From an uncultured Dehalococcoidia bacterium (GTDB lineage: Bacteria; Chloroflexota; Dehalococcoidia; Lucifugimonadales; UBA3495), in contig OY282456.1 of assembly GCA_958296225.1 (NCBI GenBank), positions 3,348,001-3,412,000 on the forward strand: DNA of 64,000 nucleotides. Direction: 5' to 3'. Positions within the stretch are counted from its first letter, which is position 1, and the number at the start of each line of letters is the position of its first letter. Shown one piece after another: positions 1-8,233 of the stretch. Both the position numbers and the translations under genes were made by a program. The notes beneath the pieces were generated by a model, which was not told the DNA's origin, did no database searches, and saw only the letters and a list, made by a program, of their open reading frames with translations.

Positions 1-890
1 ATGACTTTGAGCTGACCGCCGGCCAGCCCGGCTATTCCCGCGACCAGGAGTTCAAAACGGAAGATTACGTTGCCGGCGCTTACATCCGTCTGCTGGATTT
101 GGGCGATAAAGTCGCCCTGGCATCGGTGCGTTCCAGCGGCGCGGCGGACAATGCGGAACTGTCCGTAACCCTGACCGGCGATGACCTGGCAGACGCCGAC
201 GCTCAGCGCGCTGCGGCGCAGTTAACTTGGCTGCTTGGCTGCAACCAGGACTTGCGCCCGTTCTACGATTCCGTGTCCCACGACCCCATACTCGCCGCTG
301 TGGTCAACGATTTCTACGGGTATCACAACACGCGCACCGCATCCGTTTTCGAGGCTTTGGTGCAGGCGGTTATGGGGCAGCAAATCGCCACTGCGGTTGC
401 CCGAGTCGTCCGCAACCTGCTCATCCGGCGCTACGGCGTCCGGGCCACTGTCCGCGGGCAGGATTGGTACGCCTTCCCCCGCGCCTCAACCCTGGCCACG
501 GCGGAAGTGGCCGACCTGCGCCAGCTCAAACTCAGCGTCCGCAAGTCCGAGTACATCCAGGGCATCGCCCGCGCCGCTCTGGATTCCCCTGACGGTTTCG
601 AGGAGCTGCACGGGCTTCCCGACGCTGAGGTTGTCAAGCGGATGATGGCCCTGCGCGGCGTCGGCAACTGGACGGCGCAATGGGTGCTGGTGCGCGCCCT
701 GGCCCGCCCCGACGGCTTTCCTGTTGGCGACCTGGCTCTGCGCCGCACCGTGTCACGGCTCTATTTCGACGGGGCCGAAATTACCGACGCTGAGCTGCTG
801 GATTTTTCCACCCGCTGGTCGCCGTGGCGGTCGTATGCCACTTCGTACCTGTTTGCTGCTTTGCGAGCCGGGCGCGTCGCCGGCCCCTAA
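1..890 (+). CDS. alkA: DNA-3-methyladenine glycosylase II, AlkA-like (5' partial)
   Basis: Base-excision-repair glycosylase that removes alkylated purines. The reading frame is open from base 3 at the left edge, so the start codon is outside the window; the TTG at 99 is only an internal codon. The helix-hairpin-helix motif reads LRGVGNWTAQW (about 654-686). It is followed by PVGDLALRR, whose Asp sits where AlkA keeps its catalytic aspartate. The preceding segment (LKLSVRKSEYIQGIA) is typical of the HhH-GPD fold. The N-terminal part visible here (DFELTAGQPG...) resembles the AlkA N-terminal domain. The next gene downstream is a decayed Uma2 gene on the other strand, ending 18 bases away. Confidence 0.88.
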   Translation, partial: DFELTAGQPGYSRDQEFKTEDYVAGAYIRLLDLGDKVALASVRSSGAADNAELSVTLTGDDLADADAQRAAAQLTWLLGCNQDLRPFYDSVSHDPILAAVVNDFYGYHNTRTASVFEALVQAVMGQQIATAVARVVRNLLIRRYGVRATVRGQDWYAFPRASTLATAEVADLRQLKLSVRKSEYIQGIARAALDSPDGFEELHGLPDAEVVKRMMALRGVGNWTAQWVLVRALARPDGFPVGDLALRRTVSRLYFDGAEITDAELLDFSTRWSPWRSYATSYLFAALRAGRVAGP

Positions 891-907
891 CTGTGGCCGG
901 CGCAAAA

Positions 908-1654
908 CTATCCTTCCCACCACTGCCGGCGCAGCTGCGCTCGCAGTTGCCGTACTTTCCTCCTCCGCTTGGTTGGCGCGGGCTTCCGCCGCCTGGCGCG
1001 CCGCGCGCTCGGCCGCCCATCCTTCCCGGGCTTCTACCAGGTCGGGCAGATATTCTTGTGTCATCGGGTCCTAGAAACGCAATCGCCGCTCATACCAGTG
1101 CAGCTCCGGCCCCGGCGCCGGGCTGTATCCTCGGCTTATGCCGTCCGCTCCGGTGTCAACATTGATGGGCTGGTACACGCCGTCCACCGGCAGGTCGCCG
1201 GCCGGCGCTGCGTCATGGTACTGTCCGCCGGTGTGGTCAAAACGCCACTATTCGGCTACGCCGTAACCGGCGTAGCTGTCCCGCTTGGCGGTGCAATCCC
1301 GTCGCCCGGTGCTTTTGACGCCACTTCCCAGCACAAAATCGGGAGGCCGCCCAATTTCGCTGCTGGTATAGCCGTTGGCCGCATCCTCAATGACCGCCGG
1401 CGGAATAGCCACGCCAAAAGCGACGACGCAGTCGGGCCGGGGGTGCGGAGCACGTCGCTGGCGTCGTAGCAAAGATAGCCGTCGCCGGACACCGGAACGT
1501 CGGGGAGATGCCGGAAATGGCTGCGCAGCGCCTGGTCGGCGCTGGCGATGTGTTTACGCTGCTGCATAGCGTCGGGCGGCTTGGGCGGGTCGGGCAGTTC
1601 CGTCAGACGGGGATACGCTCCGGCCGACGGCGTTCCGGGTGGTTTGGCAGTCAT
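908..1654 (-). pseudogene. Decayed Uma2-family (DUF820) gene
   Basis: The minus-strand translation matches the intact Uma2 proteins at 22.6-24.2 kb along its length but is broken several times. The N-terminus starts at 1654 behind GAGG. A frameshift near 1440-1450 moves it into the frame carrying RPPDFVLGSGVKSTGRRD and then AKRDSY. Where the intact copies have EYWRFD this has a TAG (1248-1250), and where they have WYDP it has a second in-frame TAG (1071-1073). Both stops replace tyrosine. A further shift gives a plausible ending VRQLRAQLRRQW with a stop at 908. The intact family is a PD-(D/E)XK-like protein of unknown role. This copy is too damaged to work unless a partial product is used. 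Confidence 0.82.
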
Positions 1655-1717
1655 AGTGGCCTCGCAGCAAGGCGGAGCGTTGGCAGCCGGAATTGTATCA
1701 CGCGGGAACCGGCGCCC

Positions 1718-3043
1718 TTACCGCAGCATCCGCATCAGCCCTTTGGGGTTGTTGGAAAACTGGCGCATCAGCCGTTGGGTCTGTTTGAACTGGTTGAGCA
1801 CCCGGTTCACGTCCGACGGATTGGTGCCGCTGCCCAGGGCGATGCGGCGCCGCCGGCTGGCCTTGATTATCTCCGGGTGTTCCCGCTCCTGCAACGTCAT
1901 CGACCGGATGATGGCCTCCGTTTTCCGCAGTTCCGATTCGTCCAGTTGGTCCTGCATCTTCTTCGATTGCTTGCCCAGGCCCGGCATCATATCCAGCACC
2001 GACGCCAGGCCGCCCATCTTCTTGACGCCTTGAATCTGGTCGAGAAAATCGTCCAGGGTGAAACTGGCCGTCCGCATCTTGCGCTCCAGTTCCCTGGCTT
2101 TCTGCTCGTCAACGGCCTCCTGGGCGCGCTCAATCAGGGTCAGCACGTCGCCCATAGCCAGAATCCGGGACGCCATCCGGTCCGGGTGGAAGGGCTCCAG
2201 CGCGTCGCTCCGTTCGCCCGTGCCGACGAACTTGATGGGAACCCCGGTAACGCGGGTTATGGAAAGCGCCGCGCCGCCACGGGCGTCGCCGTCCATTTTA
2301 GACAGCACCAGCCCGTCCAGCCCCACCCGCTGGTGAAACTCCTGGGCCGCTTTCACCGCGTCCTGGCCCGTCATCGCGTCCACCACGAGCAGCGACTGGT
2401 GCGGCGATACCGCCCGCTTCACCTCTTCCAGCTCGGACATCAACTCGTCGTCAATGTGCAGGCGGCCCCCGGTGTCAACGATGGCCCACGTGAGCGCCAG
2501 CTCCGCGGCCCGGCGCACGCCGGCCGCCGCAACTTTGGCCGGCGTCGTTGACTTGGGGTCTTCCGAGTACACCGGGATGTCCAGCTGCTTGCCCAAAGTT
2601 TGCAGTTGGGAGATTGCCGCCGGACGGCGCAGGTCGGCGGCAATCAGCATCGCGCTATGGCTCTGCCGCCGCATCTGCAACGCCAGTTTGGCGGCGGTGG
2701 TAGTCTTGCCCGACCCCTGCAAGCCCACCAGCATCAGCACCGCCGGCAACCGGCTGGACGGCGTGAGCCGGTGGTCGCCGGCGCTGAGGATTGCGGTCAG
2801 CTCCTCATGGACGATTTTCACCACCTGCTGGCCGGGCGACAGGCTTTCCAGCACTTCGCCGCCCAGCGAACGTTCCTTCACCGTGGCGATGAAATCCCGC
2901 GCCACGCGAAAGTTGACGTCCGCTTCCAGCAGCGACCGCCTCACCTGGCCCAGCGCATCGTCAATATCCTTCTCGGTCAACCGCCCCTTGCCCTGGAGCC
3001 GATTGAAAATCCCGGTCAGCCGGTCGGTCAAATTGTCAAACAT
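1718..3043 (-). CDS. ffh: Signal recognition particle GTPase Ffh (SRP54)
   Basis: GTPase of the signal recognition particle, which delivers nascent membrane proteins to FtsY and the translocon. The 441-residue length is normal. The N domain covers about 1-90. The G domain has a P-loop GLQGSGKTT (107-115), ADLRRPAA, DTGGR (190-194) and LSKMDGDARGG (248-257). The Met-rich M domain follows from about 320, ending with RRRRIALGSGT and a final MRMLR. The G3 motif is normally DTAGR; here Ala is Gly (GGG codon near 2468-2470). The SRP RNA gene was not seen in the window. Confidence 0.95.
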   Translation of the reverse strand: MFDNLTDRLTGIFNRLQGKGRLTEKDIDDALGQVRRSLLEADVNFRVARDFIATVKERSLGGEVLESLSPGQQVVKIVHEELTAILSAGDHRLTPSSRLPAVLMLVGLQGSGKTTTAAKLALQMRRQSHSAMLIAADLRRPAAISQLQTLGKQLDIPVYSEDPKSTTPAKVAAAGVRRAAELALTWAIVDTGGRLHIDDELMSELEEVKRAVSPHQSLLVVDAMTGQDAVKAAQEFHQRVGLDGLVLSKMDGDARGGAALSITRVTGVPIKFVGTGERSDALEPFHPDRMASRILAMGDVLTLIERAQEAVDEQKARELERKMRTASFTLDDFLDQIQGVKKMGGLASVLDMMPGLGKQSKKMQDQLDESELRKTEAIIRSMTLQEREHPEIIKASRRRRIALGSGTNPSDVNRVLNQFKQTQRLMRQFSNNPKGLMRMLR

Positions 3044-3056
3044 TGCAGCTCACACC

Positions 3057-3097
3057 TGACAGGATAAACGGGATTTTGCCTGTCCATCCCTGTAAAA
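3057..3097. repeat. Short dispersed intergenic repeat
   Basis: The gap between ffh and the ABC permease contains a string related to the one at about 8185-8222: both have CCTGTCCATCC(C/T)TGTAAA within AT-richer sequence. Strings of this kind recur between genes in many bacteria. No function is claimed. Confidence 0.45.
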
Positions 3098-3105
3098 TTG
3101 GAACC

Positions 3106-4185
3106 CTATTCCCACCGGAAAGTGCGGTTGGCGATCACAAAGGCTACCACAAGCCACACCGCCAGGCCCAGAAAATTCGGCCACTGCGTGAATATGGAAT
3201 CCCCTTGCACCGTCATCCCACGTATCGCCTCCACCAGATAGGTCAGCGGCAAGTAGTCCGTAACGGTTTGCAGGATGTCCGGCAGCACGTCGCGGGAGAA
3301 AAATACCCCCGACAGAAACATCATAGGCAGCGACACGATATTCGCCAGCGGCGCCGCCTGCTGCTCCGTGCGCGCCCAGCCGGATACTGCGAATCCCAGC
3401 GCGAGAAACACCGCGCCGCCCAGCCCGGCGGCCAGCAGCACCGCAAAGAAGTTGCCGGCAAACTCGGCTCCGAACAGGAACACCGCCACCGCCGCCAATA
3501 TAATCGTCTGCGCCACCACCACAATCAGCCGGGTAATCACCTGGGCCACCAGCAGCGTGGCCGGATTCAATGGCGTCGCCAGCAGCCGCCGCAGCACCCC
3601 TTCCCGCTTCATCGTAACGAAGCTGAAAGCTACGCTGAACAACCCCAGCTGCATAATCGCCATCCCGATTACGCCCGGCATCAGAAAATCAATGTAGCCC
3701 AAGTCCCGGGCCGCAACGGCCCGGCTCTCCAGCGTTACCACCCGTTCCGCCCCGGTAATCGCAAAGTTCATCGCGTCAATGCCGGATTGCAATATGCTCA
3801 ACCCGACTTGCGATTCGCCGGTTCGGCTGCCGTGGTACAGCGCCCGCACCGTGGCCGGTTCCTGGGAGTCCCCGAATCCCTCGGGCAGGATAATTACCAG
3901 GTCTCGCTGCCCATCGGACAGCGCCGCCTGTTCTGCCGGCTCAGAGCCGGCGGTAATGCGCAAGGACTCTACGGCGGTCAGCTTAGCGACCAACCGGGCC
4001 GACGCTTCGTTTTGCGCCTGATCCACGATGCCAACATCCACCTTGCCCAACTCGCCAAAATTGAGCAGGCCGAAAATGACCATGATGACCAGGGGCAGAA
4101 AGAACGTCCAGAACAGGGCCGCCCGGTCCCGCGACCACATTTTGATGGACGACCAGGTGAGATAGATTGCGGGTCGGGTCAGCAC
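3106..4185 (-). CDS. ABC-2 type transporter permease
   Basis: Membrane subunit of an ABC exporter, 359 residues. One membrane segment near the N-terminus (FWTFFLPLVIMVIFGLL) is followed by a large external domain (about 45-175) and then five further hydrophobic segments, the ABC2_membrane_3 layout. The first half of the last block carries MPGVIGMAIMQLGLFSVAFS and MKREGVLRRLLATPL, both typical of the family. It starts one base after the stop of the ATPase gene, so the two are surely co-translated. Substrate unknown; drug or lipid export is usual for such pairs. Confidence 0.88.
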   Translation of the reverse strand: MLTRPAIYLTWSSIKMWSRDRAALFWTFFLPLVIMVIFGLLNFGELGKVDVGIVDQAQNEASARLVAKLTAVESLRITAGSEPAEQAALSDGQRDLVIILPEGFGDSQEPATVRALYHGSRTGESQVGLSILQSGIDAMNFAITGAERVVTLESRAVAARDLGYIDFLMPGVIGMAIMQLGLFSVAFSFVTMKREGVLRRLLATPLNPATLLVAQVITRLIVVVAQTIILAAVAVFLFGAEFAGNFFAVLLAAGLGGAVFLALGFAVSGWARTEQQAAPLANIVSLPMMFLSGVFFSRDVLPDILQTVTDYLPLTYLVEAIRGMTVQGDSIFTQWPNFLGLAVWLVVAFVIANRTFRWE

Positions 4186-4186
4186 G

Positions 4187-4990
4187 TTAAAATTCCCGCA
4201 ACGAACGTCCCGTCAGGTCCAAGAACACGTCCTCCAGCGTAGCCAGACGCACTTCCTGCTCACGATGGAAACCCCGTGCAATCAAGTCGTCAATCAGCGC
4301 GCCCGGCGTGTCCAGGGTTATGATTCGCCCGCCGTCCATCACCGCCACCCGGTCGCACAGTTCCTCGGCTTCCTCCATATAATGCGTGGTCAGCACGACG
4401 GTGCGCCCTTCCGCTTTCCATCCCCGCACCAGTTCCCACATCCGCCGTCGCGCCTGCGGGTCCAATCCTGTAGTCGGCTCGTCCAGAAATATCACCTGCG
4501 GATTGTTCACCAACGACGCCGCGATCGCAAACCGCTGCTTCTGCCCGCCCGACAGCGTGCGAAAGGACGACGACCGTTTCTCTCCCAAATCGACCGCATC
4601 CAGCAGCGGCTCCGGGTCCACCCGCACGCTGTAAATGCTGCCCAGCATCCGGAGCAGTTCCGACAGACGCAGATGCTCAAAGAACGCGCTGCTCTGCAAC
4701 TGCACCCCAATCAGCTGCTTCACCGCCCGGGGGTTCTGGCGCACGTCAATTCCGCCCACCGTCGCCCGCCCGCTGTCGGCGGTGCGCATCCCTTCAATAA
4801 TCTCAACCGTCGTCGTTTTCCCCGACCCGTTCGGCCCCAGCAGCGCGAAAACCTCTCCCCGCTCTACGCTGAACGATACCCCGTCCACCGCCTGCACGTC
4901 GCCATAGCGCTTCTTTAATTCCTCCACGACTATGACGGGCGCGCCCCCGCCGTCCATTCGTTCCTGCCGTCCTTGCGCCATCACATTCAA
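4187..4990 (-). CDS. ABC transporter ATP-binding protein (exporter type)
   Basis: Cytoplasmic ATPase, 267 residues, partner of the ABC-2 permease that begins one base after its stop. Walker A is GPNGSGKTT (52-60), the signature is LSGGQKQR (about 150) and Walker B is VIFLDEPTTGLD, followed by the switch histidine in VVLTTHYMEEAEEL. Residues 1-17 before APVIVVEELKKRYG are an extra tail; the internal Met at 4 or 12 could be the true start. On the minus strand upstream, a perfect TATAAT lies at 5006-5011, with no convincing -35. Confidence 0.92.
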   Translation of the reverse strand: MNVMAQGRQERMDGGGAPVIVVEELKKRYGDVQAVDGVSFSVERGEVFALLGPNGSGKTTTVEIIEGMRTADSGRATVGGIDVRQNPRAVKQLIGVQLQSSAFFEHLRLSELLRMLGSIYSVRVDPEPLLDAVDLGEKRSSSFRTLSGGQKQRFAIAASLVNNPQVIFLDEPTTGLDPQARRRMWELVRGWKAEGRTVVLTTHYMEEAEELCDRVAVMDGGRIITLDTPGALIDDLIARGFHREQEVRLATLEDVFLDLTGRSLREF

Positions 4991-5074
4991 TCAATCCGCC
5001 GTCGGATTATATCACGCGCAATCCGCAGGTAGCGTTCCATTGCCGGCGGTCGGGGTTTTGCAAAGCTATTAAAG

Positions 5075-5097
5075 CCCTCTCCCCTTGTGGGAGAGGG
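5075..5097. repeat. REP-like hairpin (CCCTCTCCC-loop-GGGAGAGGG)
   Basis: A perfect 9-bp stem with loop CTTGT lies upstream of the promoter of RNA element copy 1. The counterpart at 60943-60965 has the same stem and loop ACAGG. Such palindromes recur widely in bacterial genomes and generate meaningless ORFs containing LSQPSPTRGEG, as on the minus strand here. Confidence 0.7.
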
Positions 5098-5170
5098 TTG
5101 GGAGAGGGGCAGCCCTCCGGCTCCGCCGCCCGCAAAAACCCGCCCCCCGCACTTTGCTGACCAACCCCCT

Positions 5171-5199
5171 TTGACAACCGCGAACATAAGACCTATACT
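5171..5199 (+). promoter_or_regulatory. Sigma70-type promoter of RNA element copy 1
   Basis: TTGACA (5171-5176) and TATACT (5194-5199) are separated by 17 bases. The hexamers and spacing are identical in copy 2 although about half the spacer bases differ, so the promoter itself appears conserved. Transcription would begin near 5206 and run through the 222-nt element toward sbcC. Confidence 0.85.
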
Positions 5200-5226
5200 G
5201 TACCCCGTCACGTGAATCCCAGTCCT

Positions 5227-5448
5227 GCCAGAGGTCAACCGGTCGTCAACGGCCAGTCAGCACAAAATCGCATACCGGCGTCGTGGAGACCCCTCGTCCA
5301 ATGCTTACGCGAGTACGGTCTAACCGGCCAACAGCGACTGCCACCGCGCTGCGTGGCTGCGCCTTAAAGCGCAGTTCACGAACCATCGGAGCAAAACTTT
5401 GCGTAAATCCCCCGGCCGTGGGGCTGACAATGACCGGTAACCTCTGGC
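5227..5448 (+). ncRNA. Candidate structured RNA, copy 1 (222 nt, possible sbcC leader)
   Basis: The ends pair as a long helix: GCCAGAGGU (5227-5235) with ACCUCUGGC (5440-5448), then ACCGGUC with GACCGGU. GUCAGC with GCUGAC closes a further inner helix. Inside are hairpins AGACC/GGUCU, GUGGCUGCGC/GCGCAGU(U)CAC with loop CUUAAA, and CCCC/GGGG around GGCCGU. The sequence is 97.7% identical to copy 2 (5 differences, no indels) while the flanks diverge. It matches no riboswitch or housekeeping RNA that I know. It could be an independent RNA or a 5' leader; no terminator separates it from sbcC. Confidence 0.7.
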
Positions 5449-5510
5449 TCGCACACCCCATCCCGCCAACCGCGAACCCCGCCCCCCTGAACCGGCAAGG
5501 AGCATCGCCA

Positions 5511-5615
5511 ATGAACCCAGCCCACCACCGCAGAGGAATAACCAAACCACCTGAAACGGAACGCTGCCCCATCATGCCAATCCTGCCCCGCGATGATAAA
5601 ATCATCCCCAAATGA
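5511..5615 (+). CDS. Short leader ORF coupled to sbcC (34 aa)
   Basis: ATG at 5511 follows AAGGAG at a good distance. The first six residues (MNPAHH) match the start of the small ORF behind RNA copy 2; after that the sequence is unrelated, so this is probably a truncated or replaced version. Its stop overlaps the sbcC start as ATGA (5612-5615), the usual arrangement for translational coupling. The product may be unimportant and its translation may matter only for sbcC expression. Confidence 0.45.
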   Translation: MNPAHHRRGITKPPETERCPIMPILPRDDKIIPK

Positions 5616-8179
5616 TTCCCTTGCAGCTTTCCATTCGCAACTTCCTGTGCTACCGCGACAACCTGCCGCCGCTGGACTTGCGGGGTGTCCACGTCGCCTG
5701 CCTCTGCGGCGCCAACGGCCACGGCAAGTCGGCCCTGCTGGACGCCATGACCTGGTGCCTCTGGGGCCAAGCCCGCACCGGCAGCCGCAACTATGACGCC
5801 CTGATTGCCTACGGCGAAACTGAGTGCCGCGTCGAGCTGGATTTCCAGGCACAAGGCCAGACTTACCGCGTAATCCGCCGTCGCCTGCGTTCCGGGCGCG
5901 GGCGTACCGAGCTGGACCTTTTCGCGCTCAACGACGCCGGCCAGCCCCGGCCCATCACGGGGAACTCGCTGAGGGATACCGACGCCCGCATCCGACGCCT
6001 GCTCGGTATGGACTACGATACCTTTGTCAACTCCGCTTTCCTGCTCCAGGGGCGCTCCGACGAATTTACCCGCAAAACCCCCGCCGACCGCAAGGACGTC
6101 CTCTCCTCAATCCTGGGCCTCGGCCTCTACGACGCCCTCCAGTCCGCCGCGCGCGGTATGCGGGACCAGTGGCAGCACACCGTTGCCCGCACCGACGGCG
6201 CGCTGACCCAAACCGAAGCCGCCCTCGCCGCCATACCTGACCCCACTGACGACCTGGCCGGCATCGCCCGGCGGCTGACCTTGCTTGACTCCGAACTCGC
6301 CGCCGCGTCCACCGATGTCGCGCAGCGGCGCAGCGCCGTGGCGGAATTGCGCCGCAAGCAGGCTGAGCTGGCCGCCGTCACCCAACGCATCGACACCCTT
6401 CGCAGCGACCTCCGGCGGGCCGACGCCGCCATCGCCGCCATCGGCCAGCGCATCGCCGGCGCCAACGAATTAGCCCAAAGCTCCGACGCAATCAATGCCG
6501 GATTACGGCAGCTGGATTCCGCCCGCGCCGGACTGGAACGCCTGGAATCCGCCCGCCGCGAATACGATAATCTCCGCACCCGGCGCAGCGAATTGCAGTC
6601 CGCCATCGACCGGGAACACGCTGAACTGTCCGCCGAGGCCAGCCAGTTGGAACGGCGCATCCGTGAGGAACTGCAGCCAATGGCCGGTCGCGGCGGCCAC
6701 ATCGCGAGCCGGCTGGCTGCCGTCACCGAGACGGAACAATCCCTGACCGGCGAGCAGGACATCATCGACGCGCAAACGGCCGCTTCCGCGGAACTGCAAG
6801 GCAGCATTGCCGTCCAGCAGGGAGAGCTGGCCCGCTGCATCGCCGAAGGCAAAGAACTGCGCGCCAAACAGACTGAAATGCAATCCGCCGACGCCCTCTG
6901 CCCCCTCTGCCGCACGCCACTCAGCGAGGACGCCTGCGGCAACATCAACGCCTGGTATCAATCTGAGCTTATGACCAAGCTGCAGCGCCACGGCGAGATA
7001 AAGCAAATCATCGACGACCTCTCCAGTCGCCATACCCGGTTGACTAGCGATACCGAAAGCCGTCGCCAGTCCCTGACCGGACGCCAGCGGCAGGCGCAAC
7101 AGCAGCGCGGCCGGCTGGAGCAGGAACAACGGCAGAGCGACGACGCCGGACGGCAGTTAGAATCGTTGCAACCCCGGTTGGCAGCGCTGCAAAAAGCCCT
7201 GGCTGCCGGCGATTTTGCGAACGACCATCGCTCTGCCCGCGCCGAAATCGACCGCAATATCGCTGCCCTCGCTTACGACGAAGCCATCCGGGAGGCGGCT
7301 TACCTGCTGACCCAATCGTTGCAGCATTGGGACGCCAAGCGCCGCGATTTAGACGCCGCGCTCTCCCGTCTGCCCCACGATGAGGCCGAATTGCAGCAGT
7401 ACGAAGCGCAGACGGCCCGCTGGCAGGATGAGCTGCAAAACGCCGCGGCGGCCTTGGCCCTTGACCAGTCCGCCGTGGCTGAGCTGCCGGCCCGGGAGGC
7501 GGAGGCTCAATTCGCCGAGGCTGCGCTGGCCCGTCTGTCCGGTGAACGCGACGAATTGCTGGCGCGCCAGGGCCGCCTCCAAGGCGATGCGGAGCGACGC
7601 CGGGCTTACCAGGAATCCGTCGCCAGCCTGCGGCAGAGCTTGTCCCACGCTCAAGTTGAACAATCCGTTTATGCCGACCTGACTACCGCCTTTGGACGCA
7701 GCGGCGTTCCCGCCATGCTCATTGATGCCGCCGTGCCGCACATCGAAACCGAGGCCAACCACCTGTTGGGCCGTATGACCGACAACCGCTTGGCCGTCAA
7801 GCTGGAAACCCAGCGTACCAGTCTGGGCGGCCATGTTACCGAAACCCTGGACATCCTCATCAGCGATGAACTAGGCTCCCGCAACTACGACCTGTTCAGC
7901 GGCGGGGAAGCCTTCCGCATCAACCTGTCCTTGCGGATTGCCCTGTCCAAAGTCCTGTCCCAGCGCATGGGCGTGCCCCTGCCCACCCTGTTCATCGACG
8001 AAGGCTTCGGCACCCAGGACGCGGCCGGCCGGGAACGCATCGTTGACGCCATCGCCGCCATCCAGAACGAATTTGAAAAAATCATCGTCATTACCCACCT
8101 GGACGAACTCAAAGACCTATTCCCCGTCCGCATTGAAGTGCTGAAAACCGATGCCGGTTCCCAATTCTGGCTGAGCTAG
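5612..8179 (+). CDS. sbcC: SbcC/Rad50-type exonuclease ATPase subunit
   Basis: SMC-like ATPase that works with the nuclease SbcD on hairpins and broken DNA ends. 855 residues. Walker A is GANGHGKS (33-40), the zinc hook is CPLC (430-433) midway along a long Gln/Arg/Glu-rich coiled coil, the signature is LFSGGEAFR (about 760), and Walker B is TLFIDEGFGTQD (about 793), with the switch His in VITHLDELK. It starts inside the stop of the leader ORF (ATGA) and lies downstream of RNA element copy 1. An sbcD gene normally sits next to it, but none is in this window. Confidence 0.93.
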   Translation: MIPLQLSIRNFLCYRDNLPPLDLRGVHVACLCGANGHGKSALLDAMTWCLWGQARTGSRNYDALIAYGETECRVELDFQAQGQTYRVIRRRLRSGRGRTELDLFALNDAGQPRPITGNSLRDTDARIRRLLGMDYDTFVNSAFLLQGRSDEFTRKTPADRKDVLSSILGLGLYDALQSAARGMRDQWQHTVARTDGALTQTEAALAAIPDPTDDLAGIARRLTLLDSELAAASTDVAQRRSAVAELRRKQAELAAVTQRIDTLRSDLRRADAAIAAIGQRIAGANELAQSSDAINAGLRQLDSARAGLERLESARREYDNLRTRRSELQSAIDREHAELSAEASQLERRIREELQPMAGRGGHIASRLAAVTETEQSLTGEQDIIDAQTAASAELQGSIAVQQGELARCIAEGKELRAKQTEMQSADALCPLCRTPLSEDACGNINAWYQSELMTKLQRHGEIKQIIDDLSSRHTRLTSDTESRRQSLTGRQRQAQQQRGRLEQEQRQSDDAGRQLESLQPRLAALQKALAAGDFANDHRSARAEIDRNIAALAYDEAIREAAYLLTQSLQHWDAKRRDLDAALSRLPHDEAELQQYEAQTARWQDELQNAAAALALDQSAVAELPAREAEAQFAEAALARLSGERDELLARQGRLQGDAERRRAYQESVASLRQSLSHAQVEQSVYADLTTAFGRSGVPAMLIDAAVPHIETEANHLLGRMTDNRLAVKLETQRTSLGGHVTETLDILISDELGSRNYDLFSGGEAFRINLSLRIALSKVLSQRMGVPLPTLFIDEGFGTQDAAGRERIVDAIAAIQNEFEKIIVITHLDELKDLFPVRIEVLKTDAGSQFWLS

Positions 8180-8184
8180 CCAAT

Positions 8185-8222
8185 CCCAAAAATCCTGTCC
8201 ATCCTGTAAATCCCTGTAAATA
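8185..8222. repeat. Short dispersed intergenic repeat
   Basis: Between sbcC and the PPOX gene, ATCCTGTCCATCCTGTAAAT is followed by CCCTGTAAAT. It resembles the string at about 3057-3097. It leads directly into the AAGGAG ribosome-binding site of the next gene. Confidence 0.45.
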
Positions 8223-8233
8223 AGGAGCCCCAA

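Larger units (their letters stand above)
5031..5528 (+). repeat. About 0.5-kb dispersed repeat, copy 1 (promoter + RNA element)
   Basis: Aligns over its whole length with 60899-61420. The outer parts are diverged, the sigma70 promoter hexamers are unchanged, and the core 5227-5448 is almost identical. It begins next to the ABC exporter operon and ends at the start of a short ORF that runs into sbcC. It includes a hairpin of the common CCCTCTCCC/GGGAGAGGG type at 5075-5097, present in both copies with a different loop. Confidence 0.85.

Noticed and set aside
3043-4242. A 399-codon plus-strand ORF rich in His, Gln and Arg.
   Set aside because: It is the complement of the ABC permease gene, with the composition typical of antisense frames in GC-rich DNA.
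4987-5238. An 83-codon minus-strand ORF containing LSQPSPTRGEG, and a similar one at 60849-61115.
   Set aside because: This is the well-known spurious translation of a REP-like palindrome; the second also overlaps the tRNA region's flank.
5283-5615. A continuous plus-strand ORF starting METPRPMLTR that runs through the RNA element into the leader ORF (and its match at 61160-61660).
   Set aside because: Most differences between the two copies would change the amino acid, yet they fit the RNA fold; the start lacks a ribosome-binding site. The open frame is probably accidental.
5246-5854. A 202-codon minus-strand ORF across the RNA element and the start of sbcC.
   Set aside because: It runs antisense to a recognised gene and the promoter-driven element, and its protein resembles nothing known.
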